Assembly (NCBI RefSeq): GCF_018219455.1 | Contig: NZ_CP056122.1 | Span: 3,658,001-3,722,000, forward strand | Direction: 5' to 3' | Length of the DNA stretch: 64,000 nucleotides | DNA from: Moritella sp. 5 | Lineage (GTDB): Bacteria > Pseudomonadota > Gammaproteobacteria > Enterobacterales > Moritellaceae | In this document: positions 46,737 through 57,040 of the stretch, piece by piece | Position numbering within the stretch: the stretch's first letter is position 1 | Layout of the letters: each line of letters opens with the position of its first letter | Program-made: the position numbers and the translations under genes | Notes under the pieces: model-generated | Told to the model about the DNA's origin: nothing | Seen by the model: the letters and a program-made list of their open reading frames with translations, nothing else | Database searches by the model: none

Positions 46737-48101
46737 GTGGTGTTATGGCATCCTTCAATGTCACCCGTTGAGCGTAAGCCCAAAGCGGGTAAAAAGTTAC
46801 TTGGCGCACCACCGCTCATCTTGAGTGGCAGTTTTGCACTTTTAATTCTGCTTGGAACCTGTTTACTGAAATTACCGATGGCAACACTAGAACCTATTTC
46901 TTGGTTGCAAAGTCTTTTTACAGCAACATCAGCGGTGACGGTCACAGGGTTGGTTGTGGTTGATACGGGAACGGCATTCACGCCATTTGGTCAAACCATT
47001 ATTGCGTTATTGATCCAATGTGGTGGTCTGGGATTAATGACGTTCGCGATTGTCACACTGATTGCTCTGGGCGGAAAAATCGGTTTTTTGCAATGCACAG
47101 TGGCAAGAGAAGCCTTTAACCAAACCGACACCTCAACATTAGCATCCACAGCCAAGTCGGTATTGGCCTTTTCATTATTCGTAGAACTCATTGGTATGGT
47201 GATTCTCTCGGTATACTGGAGTGGCGAATTGGGTTGGACAACCAGTTTGTTCCATGGATTTTTCTATACTATCAGCGCATTTAACAATGCTGGTTTTGCC
47301 TTGAGTGCAGATAGTTTAATGCCTTATGTCGCAGATCCTGTTGTTAACCTGACGATTACAGGGCTACTCATTATCGGCGGTCTTGGATTTTCAGTCTGGA
47401 CCGATCTACGCCGTAACCGACGCTGGTCACGTTTGACCGTTTATAGCCGAATGATGATTACAGGTACAATATTCATCAATGCGGTCGCCGTTATTACCAT
47501 CTATCTGATTGAATACAATAACCCAAATACCTTAGCGCCACTCAGCGAACTGGGAAAGTGGTTAGCATCTTGGTTTCAGGCTGTCAGCCCTCGTACAGCA
47601 GGTTTTAATACCTTAGCGATTGACCAGCTTGAGGATGCAACCACAGCCATAATGCTAGTATTAATGTTCATTGGTGGGGGGTCGTCAAGTACTGCCAGCG
47701 GAATAAAAGTAGTCACTTTTATGTTACTGATTATGGCGACATATAGTTATTTACGTCGTGATGAATCGATCTATGTATTTAAACGTGAAATAGCTAAAGA
47801 CACTGTGAGTAAAGCACTGGCGCTTACGATGATATCGGTGGGGGTCACTTGGTTAGCCATTTTTGCATTGTTACTCAGTGAGGATGCACCCATGATTGAT
47901 ATTGTTTTTGAAGCTGTTTCCGCTTTGGGTACCGTCGGCTTATCTCGAGGTTTAACAGGCAATCTTTCCGAATCAGGTGAGCTCATTATCATTTTCATGA
48001 TGTTTATGGGACGCTTGGGTCCATTGACGCTCGCTTACTTTCTCGCGAGTCCAAGAACAAAAAAACTGCGCTACGCAGAAACTAAACTTGCGATTGGCTA
48101 G
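46737..48101 (+). CDS. ktrB: KtrB potassium uptake channel subunit
   Basis: Sodium-dependent potassium translocating subunit (TrkH/KtrB superfamily), 454 residues. The four pore loops carry their filter glycines in 'AVTVTGLVV', 'AFNNAGFAL', 'SPRTAGFNT' and 'ALGTVGLSRG'. The intramembrane gate loop 'GGGSSSTASGIKV' follows pore three. The start is GTG with AAGG upstream, one base after the ktrA stop. With KtrA it forms the Ktr system. A long terminator follows. Confidence 0.94.
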   Translation: MVLWHPSMSPVERKPKAGKKLLGAPPLILSGSFALLILLGTCLLKLPMATLEPISWLQSLFTATSAVTVTGLVVVDTGTAFTPFGQTIIALLIQCGGLGLMTFAIVTLIALGGKIGFLQCTVAREAFNQTDTSTLASTAKSVLAFSLFVELIGMVILSVYWSGELGWTTSLFHGFFYTISAFNNAGFALSADSLMPYVADPVVNLTITGLLIIGGLGFSVWTDLRRNRRWSRLTVYSRMMITGTIFINAVAVITIYLIEYNNPNTLAPLSELGKWLASWFQAVSPRTAGFNTLAIDQLEDATTAIMLVLMFIGGGSSSTASGIKVVTFMLLIMATYSYLRRDESIYVFKREIAKDTVSKALALTMISVGVTWLAIFALLLSEDAPMIDIVFEAVSALGTVGLSRGLTGNLSESGELIIIFMMFMGRLGPLTLAYFLASPRTKKLRYAETKLAIG

Positions 48102-48131
48102 GTGATTAAACAACGGAATATTCTTTTCAAG

Positions 48132-48175
48132 AGTAACTGTGTTTCCTAAACCGTAGGAAACACAGTTACTTGCTT
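48132..48175. terminator. Terminator after ktrB
   Basis: A perfect 16-bp stem (AGTAACTGTGTTTCCT and its complement) with a seven-base loop, then TGCTTTT on the plus strand. It also serves the convergent lipoprotein gene. Confidence 0.8.
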
Positions 48176-48182
48176 TTCATCT

Positions 48183-49601
48183 TTAATTGTGAGATGAAGC
48201 TTCAATACTCTTCATATTCTCAGTACTAATACCACCAAGAGGAGATTTATCATTATCCTTAATCATGTAAAAAGTGTCCGTTCTTTTGTTCTGGTCGCGT
48301 TTATGTGATTTCACGACCACACTACCGTTGATCTTCTGTATACCGATTTTCTCATCAGGAAAACCAGTAATAATCTTGATGTCATCTATATCATCTATAT
48401 CATCTATATTAGGTGTACTCATTAACTTATCTAGTGTACTAGTCTTAACTGTAAATCCACCACCACTCAGCTTATATGTTGCATAAAAATTATCATTAGT
48501 TAAATCATAATCAAATTGTGATACATTGCCTTTTAAATTGTCAAAAAAAGTAGTTAGTACTGGAAGTTGATCAGGTTCTCCGTCAGTAGCTATTACCCAT
48601 ACACCCTGCTTAAGTACATATACTTTATTCTCATTTTCAGGTTTATCGTAGACAAATTTAAAAGGTAATCCTTTAACATTAATGCTGTCAGGAAAGATGC
48701 CATAACTAGTTACAATCTCTTGGTCCGCTAAATCTTCCAGTTTAGCCCCAAAATTTGCGATAACGTTAAAGGACGCACCATCGATAAGCTTTCTATTTTC
48801 AATGTCATAGACAACTACCTTGGTACGTAAGAATGATGAAATTAGATAGTTTTCACCATAAAATTGCCATTGTATATTTTTTGTACCGTCAAGATTAACA
48901 TATTGGTTAAGATCAGTATCGAATACTCTTACAGCACCACTATCCTTGTTGACAATAAATTCATGATCAGACATATTTACTTCTCTGCTCATGTACTTTG
49001 AAAGTGGTTTTTCCAAATTAGGTATAGAGAGAGATAGTAATCTGCTCATATCAGCTAAAGACACCAAATCAGTAGGGTTTACTACCTCTTCGTTCTCACC
49101 TAGATCAGTTAATTTTTCGTTTGAACTTCCGATAATATAACGTCCATGAAGACTATAATTTTGGTACTCACATTTATCTGTAAAATTAGGTTGATACTTT
49201 TTTGGTAAGTTCTTAAAGTTAACGACACGGCGAGAACCATCACTACCAATAGGAGATATGTTAAAGCGAGAACTACCTTTTTCTAGATTCAACGGTTCTG
49301 GTTGTTGAGCACATGTATTACTCGCTAGCATGGTTGGAGTTATACTAAAAGATTCAACTTGAACTCCTTGCTTGTTATACGCTTTCACCGTGTCTTGATC
49401 CGAAGCCGAGTTAACTTGCCCCGTTGTCAACTTATAATCTATACCTGCGCCTAAAAATTCTGAAACAATATTATCAAAGTTATACTGAAGGACACGATCA
49501 GAATCTTTAGTGCTACTTCCGCCGCCACCGCCACTTCCGCCACAGCCCATAAGAAGTGAAGATAGCAATGAAGCTACTATAGTATGTTTACTTATATTCA
49601 T
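48183..49601 (-). CDS. Hypothetical lipoprotein (472 aa)
   Basis: A large predicted lipoprotein with signal 'LLSSLLMGC' and a Gly/Ser-rich linker right after the Cys. The rest is beta-rich and soluble and matches no family I know. A propeller-like fold is conceivable but not supported by clear repeats. It contains three tandem 'DDI' triplets near residue 400, encoded by a 9-bp repeat. AGGAAAACTA precedes the ATG. It is convergent with ktrB. The linker style resembles the lipoprotein at 23613-25109. Confidence 0.7.
   Translation of the reverse strand: MNISKHTIVASLLSSLLMGCGGSGGGGGSSTKDSDRVLQYNFDNIVSEFLGAGIDYKLTTGQVNSASDQDTVKAYNKQGVQVESFSITPTMLASNTCAQQPEPLNLEKGSSRFNISPIGSDGSRRVVNFKNLPKKYQPNFTDKCEYQNYSLHGRYIIGSSNEKLTDLGENEEVVNPTDLVSLADMSRLLSLSIPNLEKPLSKYMSREVNMSDHEFIVNKDSGAVRVFDTDLNQYVNLDGTKNIQWQFYGENYLISSFLRTKVVVYDIENRKLIDGASFNVIANFGAKLEDLADQEIVTSYGIFPDSINVKGLPFKFVYDKPENENKVYVLKQGVWVIATDGEPDQLPVLTTFFDNLKGNVSQFDYDLTNDNFYATYKLSGGGFTVKTSTLDKLMSTPNIDDIDDIDDIKIITGFPDEKIGIQKINGSVVVKSHKRDQNKRTDTFYMIKDNDKSPLGGISTENMKSIEASSHN
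48382..48408. repeat. 9-bp tandem repeat (three copies)
   Basis: TCATCTATA repeats three times in frame, coding for Asp-Asp-Ile triplets in the lipoprotein. Copy-number change would keep the frame. Confidence 0.85.
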
Positions 49602-50277
49602 TAGTTTTCCTAATTTATGTTTGAGTTTGAGTTGTTATTTCACTTGCGCAGCTTAGTCTTTAAAAAAAACATATCAATAGGCACTCATATTAGGTTCGGT
49701 AGTTCATAATCCAAAAATTAGGATTGATGGAAGATAAACTAATAATAAATAAAGATTAAAATAAATAAAAAAAAACTCACTAGATCCTCTTTGTAAAATG
49801 ACAATTACCTTACTTTACAGAAGTTGACTGTAATTAAACTTTCTTTACAGTCACAACTATAAAAACAGAAATTACCGTTTAAAATAATAGAGTTAACATT
49901 AATCTAGCGTGAAATATAGAACATTACGTACGTATATTTTCACCTGCTTATTGTTTGGGTAAACCTGTATTTATACGTAATAAGTTTCAATTATCAGCTC
50001 CTTATATTACGGTATCCATACATAGGCAGAGGCTAAATTATAAATCTAGGCTCGATATGAAAATATATCAATGTTACTCACAACACAGGGTGCTTATTGC
50101 TGCGTAATGATGACTTATATCACCGCCCTAAAGGACAGTATTTTTCGTCAAAGATGATAAAAAATTAATTAGCACTGGTATTGAAAAGTTGGTATCTCGA
50201 CGTATTCGGCATTTACTTAAAATCACCTGCTAACAAACTAATTCACCCAAAACGGTAAAAATGGGAAATTAATCATC
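49602..50277. other. AT-rich gap
   Basis: About 680 bases with A/T runs and no supported gene. No terminator or repeat of note was seen before the operator candidate at 50278. Confidence 0.5.
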
Positions 50278-50312
50278 TGGATAATTTATTCAAAAAAGTT
50301 CAGAATTATCCA
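50278..50312. promoter_or_regulatory. Inverted repeat before the TetR-RND operon
   Basis: TGGATAATT / AATTATCCA, nine perfect bases separated by 17, lies 27 bases before the TetR start. CATCTG also repeats directly next to each arm. A likely operator for autoregulation. Confidence 0.5.
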
Positions 50313-50338
50313 TCTGACTAATTAATGGTGATGTAGAA

Positions 50339-51019
50339 ATGGATAATAACGATAGCAAAAATAAGCCCCCGATTCGTCACATAGGTAGACCCACAAAATC
50401 TTCCGACACCAATGTCCGCCTGCATTTAATGACGGTGGCATTTGAGCTATTCGCCGATAATGAATACAACCAAGTCAGTACCCGAAAAATTGCAATCACA
50501 GCTAATACGACTCCAGCGATGATCCGCTATTACTTCCAAAATAAGGAAGGGTTGTTTCATGCCGCTATGTCGCAATATCGCCAGCCAATATTAGATATTT
50601 TCAAACAGCATGTCGCCAAACCAACATTACATAATCTACATGATATATTTATACTTTATTATACGACGGTTCAAGAAAATAAAAGCTTACACCACATCAT
50701 CAGACGTAACATGATCAGTAACGACAACCCGCAGCTTAAAGCGCATATTATTCAAGAAGGGCCACAGCAATCCTTCAAATTAATCAAAACGATGCTCACT
50801 AAACTGCAAACTAAAGGTGATATAAAATCGGAACTAGATCCGGAGTTATTAACGATTCAAATTCTAAGTTTATGTGTCTTCCCTTGTGCATTTAAACCTT
50901 TATTACAACAATTAACCCCCACCGATTTAGACATGCAGTTTTATCACAATCTCGCCCAACAGAACTATAATATGTTAATCAATTCAATTACAACGGATCA
51001 ATACAATGCAGAAGTATAA
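50339..51019 (+). CDS. TetR/AcrR-family regulator of RND efflux
   Basis: TetR-type repressor of 226 residues. The helix-turn-helix is 'STRKIAITANTTPAMIRYYF' (about residues 48-67). A C-terminal ligand-binding domain follows. It overlaps the adaptor gene by 14 bases, so it is the first gene of the efflux operon and probably represses it through the inverted repeat just upstream. Inducer unknown. Confidence 0.88.
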   Translation: MDNNDSKNKPPIRHIGRPTKSSDTNVRLHLMTVAFELFADNEYNQVSTRKIAITANTTPAMIRYYFQNKEGLFHAAMSQYRQPILDIFKQHVAKPTLHNLHDIFILYYTTVQENKSLHHIIRRNMISNDNPQLKAHIIQEGPQQSFKLIKTMLTKLQTKGDIKSELDPELLTIQILSLCVFPCAFKPLLQQLTPTDLDMQFYHNLAQQNYNMLINSITTDQYNAEV

Positions 51020-52340
51020 GCTACTGTGGCTACCACTCGGCATTGCTGCTGGGCTAGGTATCATGGCCATTAATAATTTCATGATGAAAGAAGACGTTGC
51101 ATTAGAAGCGATAGAACCTGCACACAGTGTTTATGTGACCCAAATTCGAGAGCAAAACATTGCACCCGCAGTAAAAGGCTATGGCCATGTGGTTGCGAAG
51201 AACAAGTGGCAAGCTATATCTGAAGTCAGTGGTAAAGTTATTTACAAAAACGAACGGCTACAACGAGGTACCTTTATCAATGAAGGTGTAGAACTACTGC
51301 GTATCGACCCAACTTCGTATGAATTAAATCTAACAACTGCACAGGCGAACTTAGACAGTATTAACGCTGAAGTTGAAAATCTCGATATTGAAGAGCTGCG
51401 CTTAACGCGTTCATACCAAGTCGAAAGCAAAACCCTTGCGCTGGAAAAAAAAGAATACCAACGTAATCTCAAACTAAACAAAAAAGGTACTATCTCGGCG
51501 TCAAGCTTAGAGCAGCAAGAACGTATCGTATACAATACCCAACTACAATTAAATGATTTAAAAGCACAAGTAAGTCAACTTCCAACCCGTAAAAAAGCAC
51601 TACAAGCACAAGTAGCTCAAGCGCAAAGCCAAATCGAACAAGCACGACTGGATTTAGACAATACCATCATTACCATGCCATTTAACGGTCGTATTATTGA
51701 TGTTAGCGCCGAACTGCGACAATTTGTGTCTGCAGGCACCAGTCTAATCTTGGCCCATGACGTGTCGAAATTAGAAGTCGAAGCGAAAATGCCCGCCAGC
51801 CAACTCAGTCGCCTCATACACAGCTTAAAACAAGACCAAGATGTATTAGATAATCTTAACGCAGTTCCAGATATCGCGATCGCTAATTTAACCGCTCGTA
51901 TTACGTTACGTAATTCATCATCTGAGACACATTGGCAAGGTAAGGTAACTCGGATTCTGGGTGAAATAGATGCCCGCTTAGGTACTGCTGGCTTAGTCGT
52001 TGAAGCTGACTTTGATTTTCTTGAATTCATTAAACGTAATGCCCCCAATGACAGTCCGATCATCTCAGGTATGTTTGTCGAAGTAACCGTAAACGGCCAA
52101 GCACAACCACAATTAACCGTACCATTAGCTGCCTTGCATAATAATCGCTTATACCTCATGGATTCAGATAGCAGACTGCAATTACTAACTGTTGATGTGC
52201 TGTTTATTCGCGATCAAGTCGCCGCCATTAAAGCAGATGGCCTTAAAGCTGGTCAACAAGTGGTATTATCTGACATTATCCCTGTTGCCAATGGCTTAAA
52301 ACTCGCGCCGACAGTGTGGACAGAGGATAAAGAAGAATGA
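51006..52340 (+). CDS. RND efflux periplasmic adaptor subunit
   Basis: HlyD/AcrA-type membrane fusion protein of 444 residues. An N-terminal membrane anchor lies at about 5-22. Lipoyl half-motifs flank a long coiled-coil alpha-hairpin (about 95-215), which is rich in Gln, Glu and Leu. A beta-barrel and membrane-proximal domain follow. It overlaps both neighbours: 14 bases with TetR and four with the RND pump (ATGA). With the pump it would form two parts of a tripartite system; a TolC-like channel must come from elsewhere. Confidence 0.9.
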   Translation: MQKYKLLWLPLGIAAGLGIMAINNFMMKEDVALEAIEPAHSVYVTQIREQNIAPAVKGYGHVVAKNKWQAISEVSGKVIYKNERLQRGTFINEGVELLRIDPTSYELNLTTAQANLDSINAEVENLDIEELRLTRSYQVESKTLALEKKEYQRNLKLNKKGTISASSLEQQERIVYNTQLQLNDLKAQVSQLPTRKKALQAQVAQAQSQIEQARLDLDNTIITMPFNGRIIDVSAELRQFVSAGTSLILAHDVSKLEVEAKMPASQLSRLIHSLKQDQDVLDNLNAVPDIAIANLTARITLRNSSSETHWQGKVTRILGEIDARLGTAGLVVEADFDFLEFIKRNAPNDSPIISGMFVEVTVNGQAQPQLTVPLAALHNNRLYLMDSDSRLQLLTVDVLFIRDQVAAIKADGLKAGQQVVLSDIIPVANGLKLAPTVWTEDKEE

Positions 52341-55300
52341 TCCAGTTCTTTACCAGACATCCAACTGCTGCCAACTTAATTATGGCGATGTTTTTAGCGC
52401 TCGGTGCTATCACCATTTCAGATATGAAGCGTGAAACCTTTCCAGACTTTTCAGTAACTATCGCGCAAATTACTGTACCCTACCCAGGCGCAAGCCCTGA
52501 AGATGTAGAACAGGCAATTTGTTTGCCAATGGAAGATGCCCTTGATGGGATCAACAACCTCAAAAAACTCACCTGTAGTGCCAGTGAAGGTTTAGCGGTA
52601 ACGACTGCGGAAATGACCCATGACGGTAATGGCACAACCTTTATTTCGGATATTAAAACCGAAGTCGATGCCATTGACCAGTTCCCTGATGAAGTGGAAA
52701 CGACCATTGTAAAAGAACTCCTGACATATGACAGTGTGGTCAGTTTGGTTATTTACAGTGACATGGATAAACAAGCACTCAAACTGTATGCAGAAGATGT
52801 TAAGCGCCGTCTAAAACACTTAAAAGGTATTGCCCAAGTTGAGATCAATGGTTTCTCTGATCCACAACTGCGCGTCGAACTTGATTTAATCGCCCTACGT
52901 CAACTCAATGTATCAGTACAGGACGTGGCAAATCAGATCACCAAACAAAATGTGAAAATGCCCAGTGGTAACTTAAATACCCTCAGCAGCACGATCCTAT
53001 TACGTTTCGATGCACAGCGTTATACCCCACGCGAACTCGGTGAGATCATTGTTTTAAGTAATGAAGATGGCAGTAAAGTTCAGTTAAAAGACATCGCCAC
53101 AATCACCCGACGCTTTGAACTAGACGAATCAAAAATATCGGTCAATGGTAAAGAAGGTACCATGCTCGATATCAAAAAATCGAAAGCCGATGACTCCCTG
53201 GATGTACTTGAAGAAGTGCAACAATTTATTGTAAGCGAAAAACTGAACACACCGGATAGTATTGAATTTTCGCTCACAAAAAACATTGCCTCGATCGCGA
53301 AAGACCGCCTGGAACTTCTGTTATCAAACGGTTGGCAGGGGTTCATTTTAGTATTCTTGGTGATGTGGTTATTTTTCCCTTGGCGTTACGCCATTTGGGT
53401 TGCAATGGGCTTACCAGTCTCCTTCCTTGCCAGTATGTATGTACTGTCATTGGTGGGCATTAGTTTAAACCTGATGTCAATGGTGGCGCTGCTAGTGGCT
53501 ATCGGCCTGTTAATGGATGATGCCATTGTATTATCCGAAAGTATCGCTCATGAACTCAGTAAAACCGAAGACAAACTTGCAGGTATAGTCAAAGGGGTTA
53601 ACCGGGTTAAAAATGGGGTGTTTTCATCGTTCTTAACCACAGTTGCGATCTTTGGTTCGCTGGCGTTTCTTAAAGGTGACATGGGTGAAGTACTCAAAGT
53701 TATCCCAATAACTTTAGTTATCACCTTAAGTGTATCTTTGGTTGAAGCATTTTTGATCTTACCACATCACTTGTACGCATCTATTAAAGATACCGATGAC
53801 AAGGTAGCAGAAAACAGTTTTAAAGGTCGTTTTAATAGAAAATTCGAATACTTCCAGTTTACAATTTTACCTAAAGTAATTGGTGCCATTGTCGACCGTC
53901 GTTATATGGTCACAGCAGGCATCATAGTTTTGTTCATCGGCACAATATCGCTGGCATCCAGTGGCATGCTGCGCTTTTCAGCCTTTCCCGAAGTGGAAGG
54001 TGATTGGGTACAGATCACCGTATTAATGCCACCCGGCACCCCCCTTCATAAAACGGATAAAGTAGTAGCCCGTATCAGTAAAAATATTAAGATCACCAGT
54101 GCCAAGTTTGGGGAGCAACCCGATAATGAATCGTTGCTTAAATATATCACGGTACAAAGTGGCGCGAATCCAGACGCAGGCGAAACAGGTGAACATGTCG
54201 CCACGATCTTTGTTGACCTGCTAACATCAGAAAAACGCTCGACACGTATGGCCGATTATTTAGCTGCACTGCAACAACAGATTGGTGTGATTCCCGGTGT
54301 GACAAACCTGATTGTCCGCGAGCCGACAATCGGACCAGCTGGGCGTGCGATTGATATTGAACTCAGCCATCCTAGTATTCAAACGTTGAAAGATGCAGGT
54401 AATGAATTGGCACAATACCTGTCACAATTTAATGGTGTGAGTAACATTATCAGCAATCTTCGTGATGGTAAACCCGAGCTGAGAATGTCACTGCTGCCTA
54501 GCGCTGAAACGTTTGGTGTCACAGGACAGGATATTGCGATGCAACTGCGCGCGGCATTTTTTGGTATCACCGTCGATGAGTTACAAATCGGCAGTGAAAA
54601 TGTCGAATTAGACGTAAGGCTGGCCGAGCGTTACCGCTCTGATCTGGCTTACTATGAAGATTTCCCTTTTACACTTGCTGATGGTAGCCAAATACCCCTT
54701 GCCAGTATTGTGAAAGTAGAATGGGGCCGTGGTGTCAGTCAGTTAAACCGTATTAATAATATCCGGACGATGTCGTTAAAAGGTGACATTGATAAAGAAA
54801 AAGCCAATACCGTAGAACTGATGACGCAAATGCAGAAAGATTTCGTCCCTAGCCTGACACAGAAATACCCAGGCATTGAAGTACGTTTAGGCGGGGAAGT
54901 TGAATCCACCGCTGAAACTGGTACTTCAATGGTAAAAAGTTTCTCAATCGGTCTGTTCGTGGTCTTTGCGATCTTAAGCTTCCAGTTCCGCAGTTATGTT
55001 GAACCTGTCATTGTTATGCTTGCGATCCCACTGGCACTCATTGGGGTATTCTGGGGTCATTACATGCTGAATTATGATCTAACTATGCCGTCAATGCTGG
55101 GCTTTACGTCACTGGCCGGGATCGTAGTAAATAACTCCATCTTGTTAGTACAGTTTATCAAAGAAGATTTAGTCAAGAGTAATAACATTAGGCAAGCAGC
55201 AATACATGCAACAACTCACCGTATTCGTGCGATCTTAATTACCACGGCGACAACGGCAGCGGGCTTAATGCCAATATTACTTGAACAAAGTATCCAAGCT

Positions 55301-55438
55301 CAGGTGATTATTCCACTGGTTGTGGCGTTGATTTTTGGTTTGCTAGCATCCACCATGTTAGTGATCTTAATTCTACCAGCTTTTTATGGCATCTTAGATG
55401 ACTTTGGTTTAACCGAGCGTCACAAATTAAGTGACTAG
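52337..55438 (+). CDS. RND-family efflux permease
   Basis: Proton-driven inner-membrane pump of the AcrB/MexF superfamily, 1033 residues, with two repeats of six helices and two large periplasmic loops. The proton-relay Asp pair is in TM4 ('GLLMDDAIVLSES'). 'YPGASPEDVEQ' near residue 53 and 'FTSLAGIVVNNSILLVQFI' in the second half are family stretches. It fits the subgroup paired with single HlyD adaptors of unknown substrate. Starts within the adaptor stop codon and is followed by a terminator. Confidence 0.94.
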   Translation: MIQFFTRHPTAANLIMAMFLALGAITISDMKRETFPDFSVTIAQITVPYPGASPEDVEQAICLPMEDALDGINNLKKLTCSASEGLAVTTAEMTHDGNGTTFISDIKTEVDAIDQFPDEVETTIVKELLTYDSVVSLVIYSDMDKQALKLYAEDVKRRLKHLKGIAQVEINGFSDPQLRVELDLIALRQLNVSVQDVANQITKQNVKMPSGNLNTLSSTILLRFDAQRYTPRELGEIIVLSNEDGSKVQLKDIATITRRFELDESKISVNGKEGTMLDIKKSKADDSLDVLEEVQQFIVSEKLNTPDSIEFSLTKNIASIAKDRLELLLSNGWQGFILVFLVMWLFFPWRYAIWVAMGLPVSFLASMYVLSLVGISLNLMSMVALLVAIGLLMDDAIVLSESIAHELSKTEDKLAGIVKGVNRVKNGVFSSFLTTVAIFGSLAFLKGDMGEVLKVIPITLVITLSVSLVEAFLILPHHLYASIKDTDDKVAENSFKGRFNRKFEYFQFTILPKVIGAIVDRRYMVTAGIIVLFIGTISLASSGMLRFSAFPEVEGDWVQITVLMPPGTPLHKTDKVVARISKNIKITSAKFGEQPDNESLLKYITVQSGANPDAGETGEHVATIFVDLLTSEKRSTRMADYLAALQQQIGVIPGVTNLIVREPTIGPAGRAIDIELSHPSIQTLKDAGNELAQYLSQFNGVSNIISNLRDGKPELRMSLLPSAETFGVTGQDIAMQLRAAFFGITVDELQIGSENVELDVRLAERYRSDLAYYEDFPFTLADGSQIPLASIVKVEWGRGVSQLNRINNIRTMSLKGDIDKEKANTVELMTQMQKDFVPSLTQKYPGIEVRLGGEVESTAETGTSMVKSFSIGLFVVFAILSFQFRSYVEPVIVMLAIPLALIGVFWGHYMLNYDLTMPSMLGFTSLAGIVVNNSILLVQFIKEDLVKSNNIRQAAIHATTHRIRAILITTATTAAGLMPILLEQSIQAQVIIPLVVALIFGLLASTMLVILILPAFYGILDDFGLTERHKLSD

Positions 55439-55467
55439 CGCCCACTAACGTAGAATGACGCATACAA

Positions 55468-55498
55468 AAAAGCCAGAAACAAAATGTAACTGGCTTTT
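55468..55498 (+). terminator. Rho-independent terminator of the RND operon
   Basis: AAAAGCCAG / CTGGCTTTT stem with a 13-base loop, 30 bases past the stop. It may act in both directions. Confidence 0.75.
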
Positions 55499-55545
55499 AT
55501 CGATACGGTTATCGCGTACTTTAACTTGAATATAACAATCTTTCG

Positions 55546-55878
55546 TTAAGCACATATACCAATATGGCGGCTTACATCATCAAACCAAGGTTGGCTTTCG
55601 CAGTCGAGTTCTGCATCAAATTTACGGGATAACATTGACTGTACGTTTTTGATTGCATCACTGGCAATCAACACTTTTTCGCCTGCGGCATCATTCTGTT
55701 TTAAGGCAAGTTCATCGGCATAATTCAGTAAATCTTCAGCAGAAGCCAAATTATAAGAAGCGGTGTGTAAGATGTCTAAACTTGCTTGCGTATAATTACA
55801 TCCACGGATAAAACTAATCTCTTGTCTTACCCGTGACACAAGCGCTAGACCATCTTTTATTAATTGTTGGAATTCCAC
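55546..55878 (-). CDS. Hypothetical helical protein (110 aa)
   Basis: No family recognised. The sequence is mostly helical and soluble, with no signal peptide. Three Cys residues and a late Trp ('SQPWFDDVSRHIGICA') stand out. The start is GTG with GAGAGG six bases upstream, a good site. It lies alone between the RND terminator and the phasin gene. Confidence 0.6.
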   Translation of the reverse strand: MEFQQLIKDGLALVSRVRQEISFIRGCNYTQASLDILHTASYNLASAEDLLNYADELALKQNDAAGEKVLIASDAIKNVQSMLSRKFDAELDCESQPWFDDVSRHIGICA

Positions 55879-56322
55879 TGTTAGCCTCTCAATTAAATTT
55901 AAGTCGCCGAATTATAGTCACCATCCTCAAAAAGCAGAATTGAATATAATTAAATTTTCGTTATAACAATGCAACTGGTCATAAAAACAACATATGGTCA
56001 TTAATAATTAAGATAGCTGTTCAATTAATAACTAACAATATGTATAAACAAAAATTATGAGCCTTGATAAGTATTATATGAATAAAAAATCGTTCCCATC
56101 ACCCTTTCACTCATCCTACATATAATCACACAAATACATGTTTGAATTACGAATACAAAATCAGGTTACGACCAAATAAGTGAATCATAATTAGACTGAA
56201 AAACCATTCTAAATTAATCTTTATTTTCTATAAAAGTAAATCCACAATTTGTATGCATTTTCTAATTTAAAACCATATTCTGGCCACATCAAATCGAAAC
56301 GCACCCAGAAAGGATAAGTACC
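55879..56322. other. AT-rich gap before the phasin gene
   Basis: About 440 bases, very AT-rich, without an open frame worth calling. It presumably carries the divergent promoters of the hypothetical and phasin genes. None stands out. Confidence 0.4.
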
Positions 56323-56673
56323 ATGACACAATTAAACGTAGTTGATACAGCTAAAAAACTTTGGAGCAGCAAAGACGAAATCGCTAAAAATATTTGGCTA
56401 GCAGGTCTTGGTGCATACGGTAAAAGCATTGATGAAGCGAACAGAGTTTCAGACAAATCTTCAACATTATTCGAAGAACTTGTTGCTAAAGGCGCTAAGA
56501 TTGAAGAATCAGCAAAAGCAAAATTATCTGATAAAAAAATCTCTACAGATGTTTTAGAAACTCGCGTAAACCAAGTGTTCACTAAAATTTCTGGTGTTGA
56601 TAGCACTAAAGTTGACACGCTAAATGCTAAAGTTGACGAATTAACTAAAGCAATTGCTGAACTTAAAAAGTAA
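56323..56673 (+). CDS. Phasin-family protein
   Basis: A 116-residue helical protein of the polyhydroxyalkanoate granule-associated family (PF05597 type). 'NIWLAGLGAYGKSIDEA' near residue 23 is the family signature, followed by amphipathic helices and a C-terminal coiled coil ending 'AELKK'. Phasins coat PHA granules, but no other PHA gene is in this window and such proteins also occur without PHA. AGAAAGGATAAG upstream of the ATG is a strong site, and the codon choice suggests good expression. Confidence 0.85.
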   Translation: MTQLNVVDTAKKLWSSKDEIAKNIWLAGLGAYGKSIDEANRVSDKSSTLFEELVAKGAKIEESAKAKLSDKKISTDVLETRVNQVFTKISGVDSTKVDTLNAKVDELTKAIAELKK

Positions 56674-56714
56674 TTCTTTTAAAAGTTAAAGTGGTTCTTT
56701 TAAAGTTGATAGAT

Positions 56715-56740
56715 ATGGTGAGCCTAGGCTCACCATTTTT
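56715..56740 (+). terminator. Rho-independent terminator of the phasin gene
   Basis: TGGTGAGC / GCTCACCA stem with a CTAG loop, followed by five T. Confidence 0.85.
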
Positions 56741-56992
56741 CGTTTTAGGACATAATAAAGTTCAAATTAACAACAAGTTCACCAATATTTAGTCAAATAT
56801 GAACATATAAAGCATATTATCGTCTTGTTCAAATATTGACCAAAAGGTCAGTTAAATTAAAAATATTTAATATTATCCCACTATATACCTAAATCCCTTC
56901 AACGCCCTATAAGTAGTAGTCTACCCTAACAATATCGGCTGTTTATATCATAGATACCGGCCTGTTTTGAATCAGCGTATAGCACAAAAAAA

Positions 56993-57020
56993 TTGACAAC
57001 CGCGTCAACATCTTTATGAT
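56993..57020 (+). promoter_or_regulatory. Sigma70 promoter of the purine permease-xpt operon
   Basis: TTGACA and TATGAT are spaced by 16 bases, predicting a start near 57027, just before the riboswitch aptamer. Confidence 0.75.
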
Positions 57021-57040
57021 GCCCCGCAAGCAATGTGACG

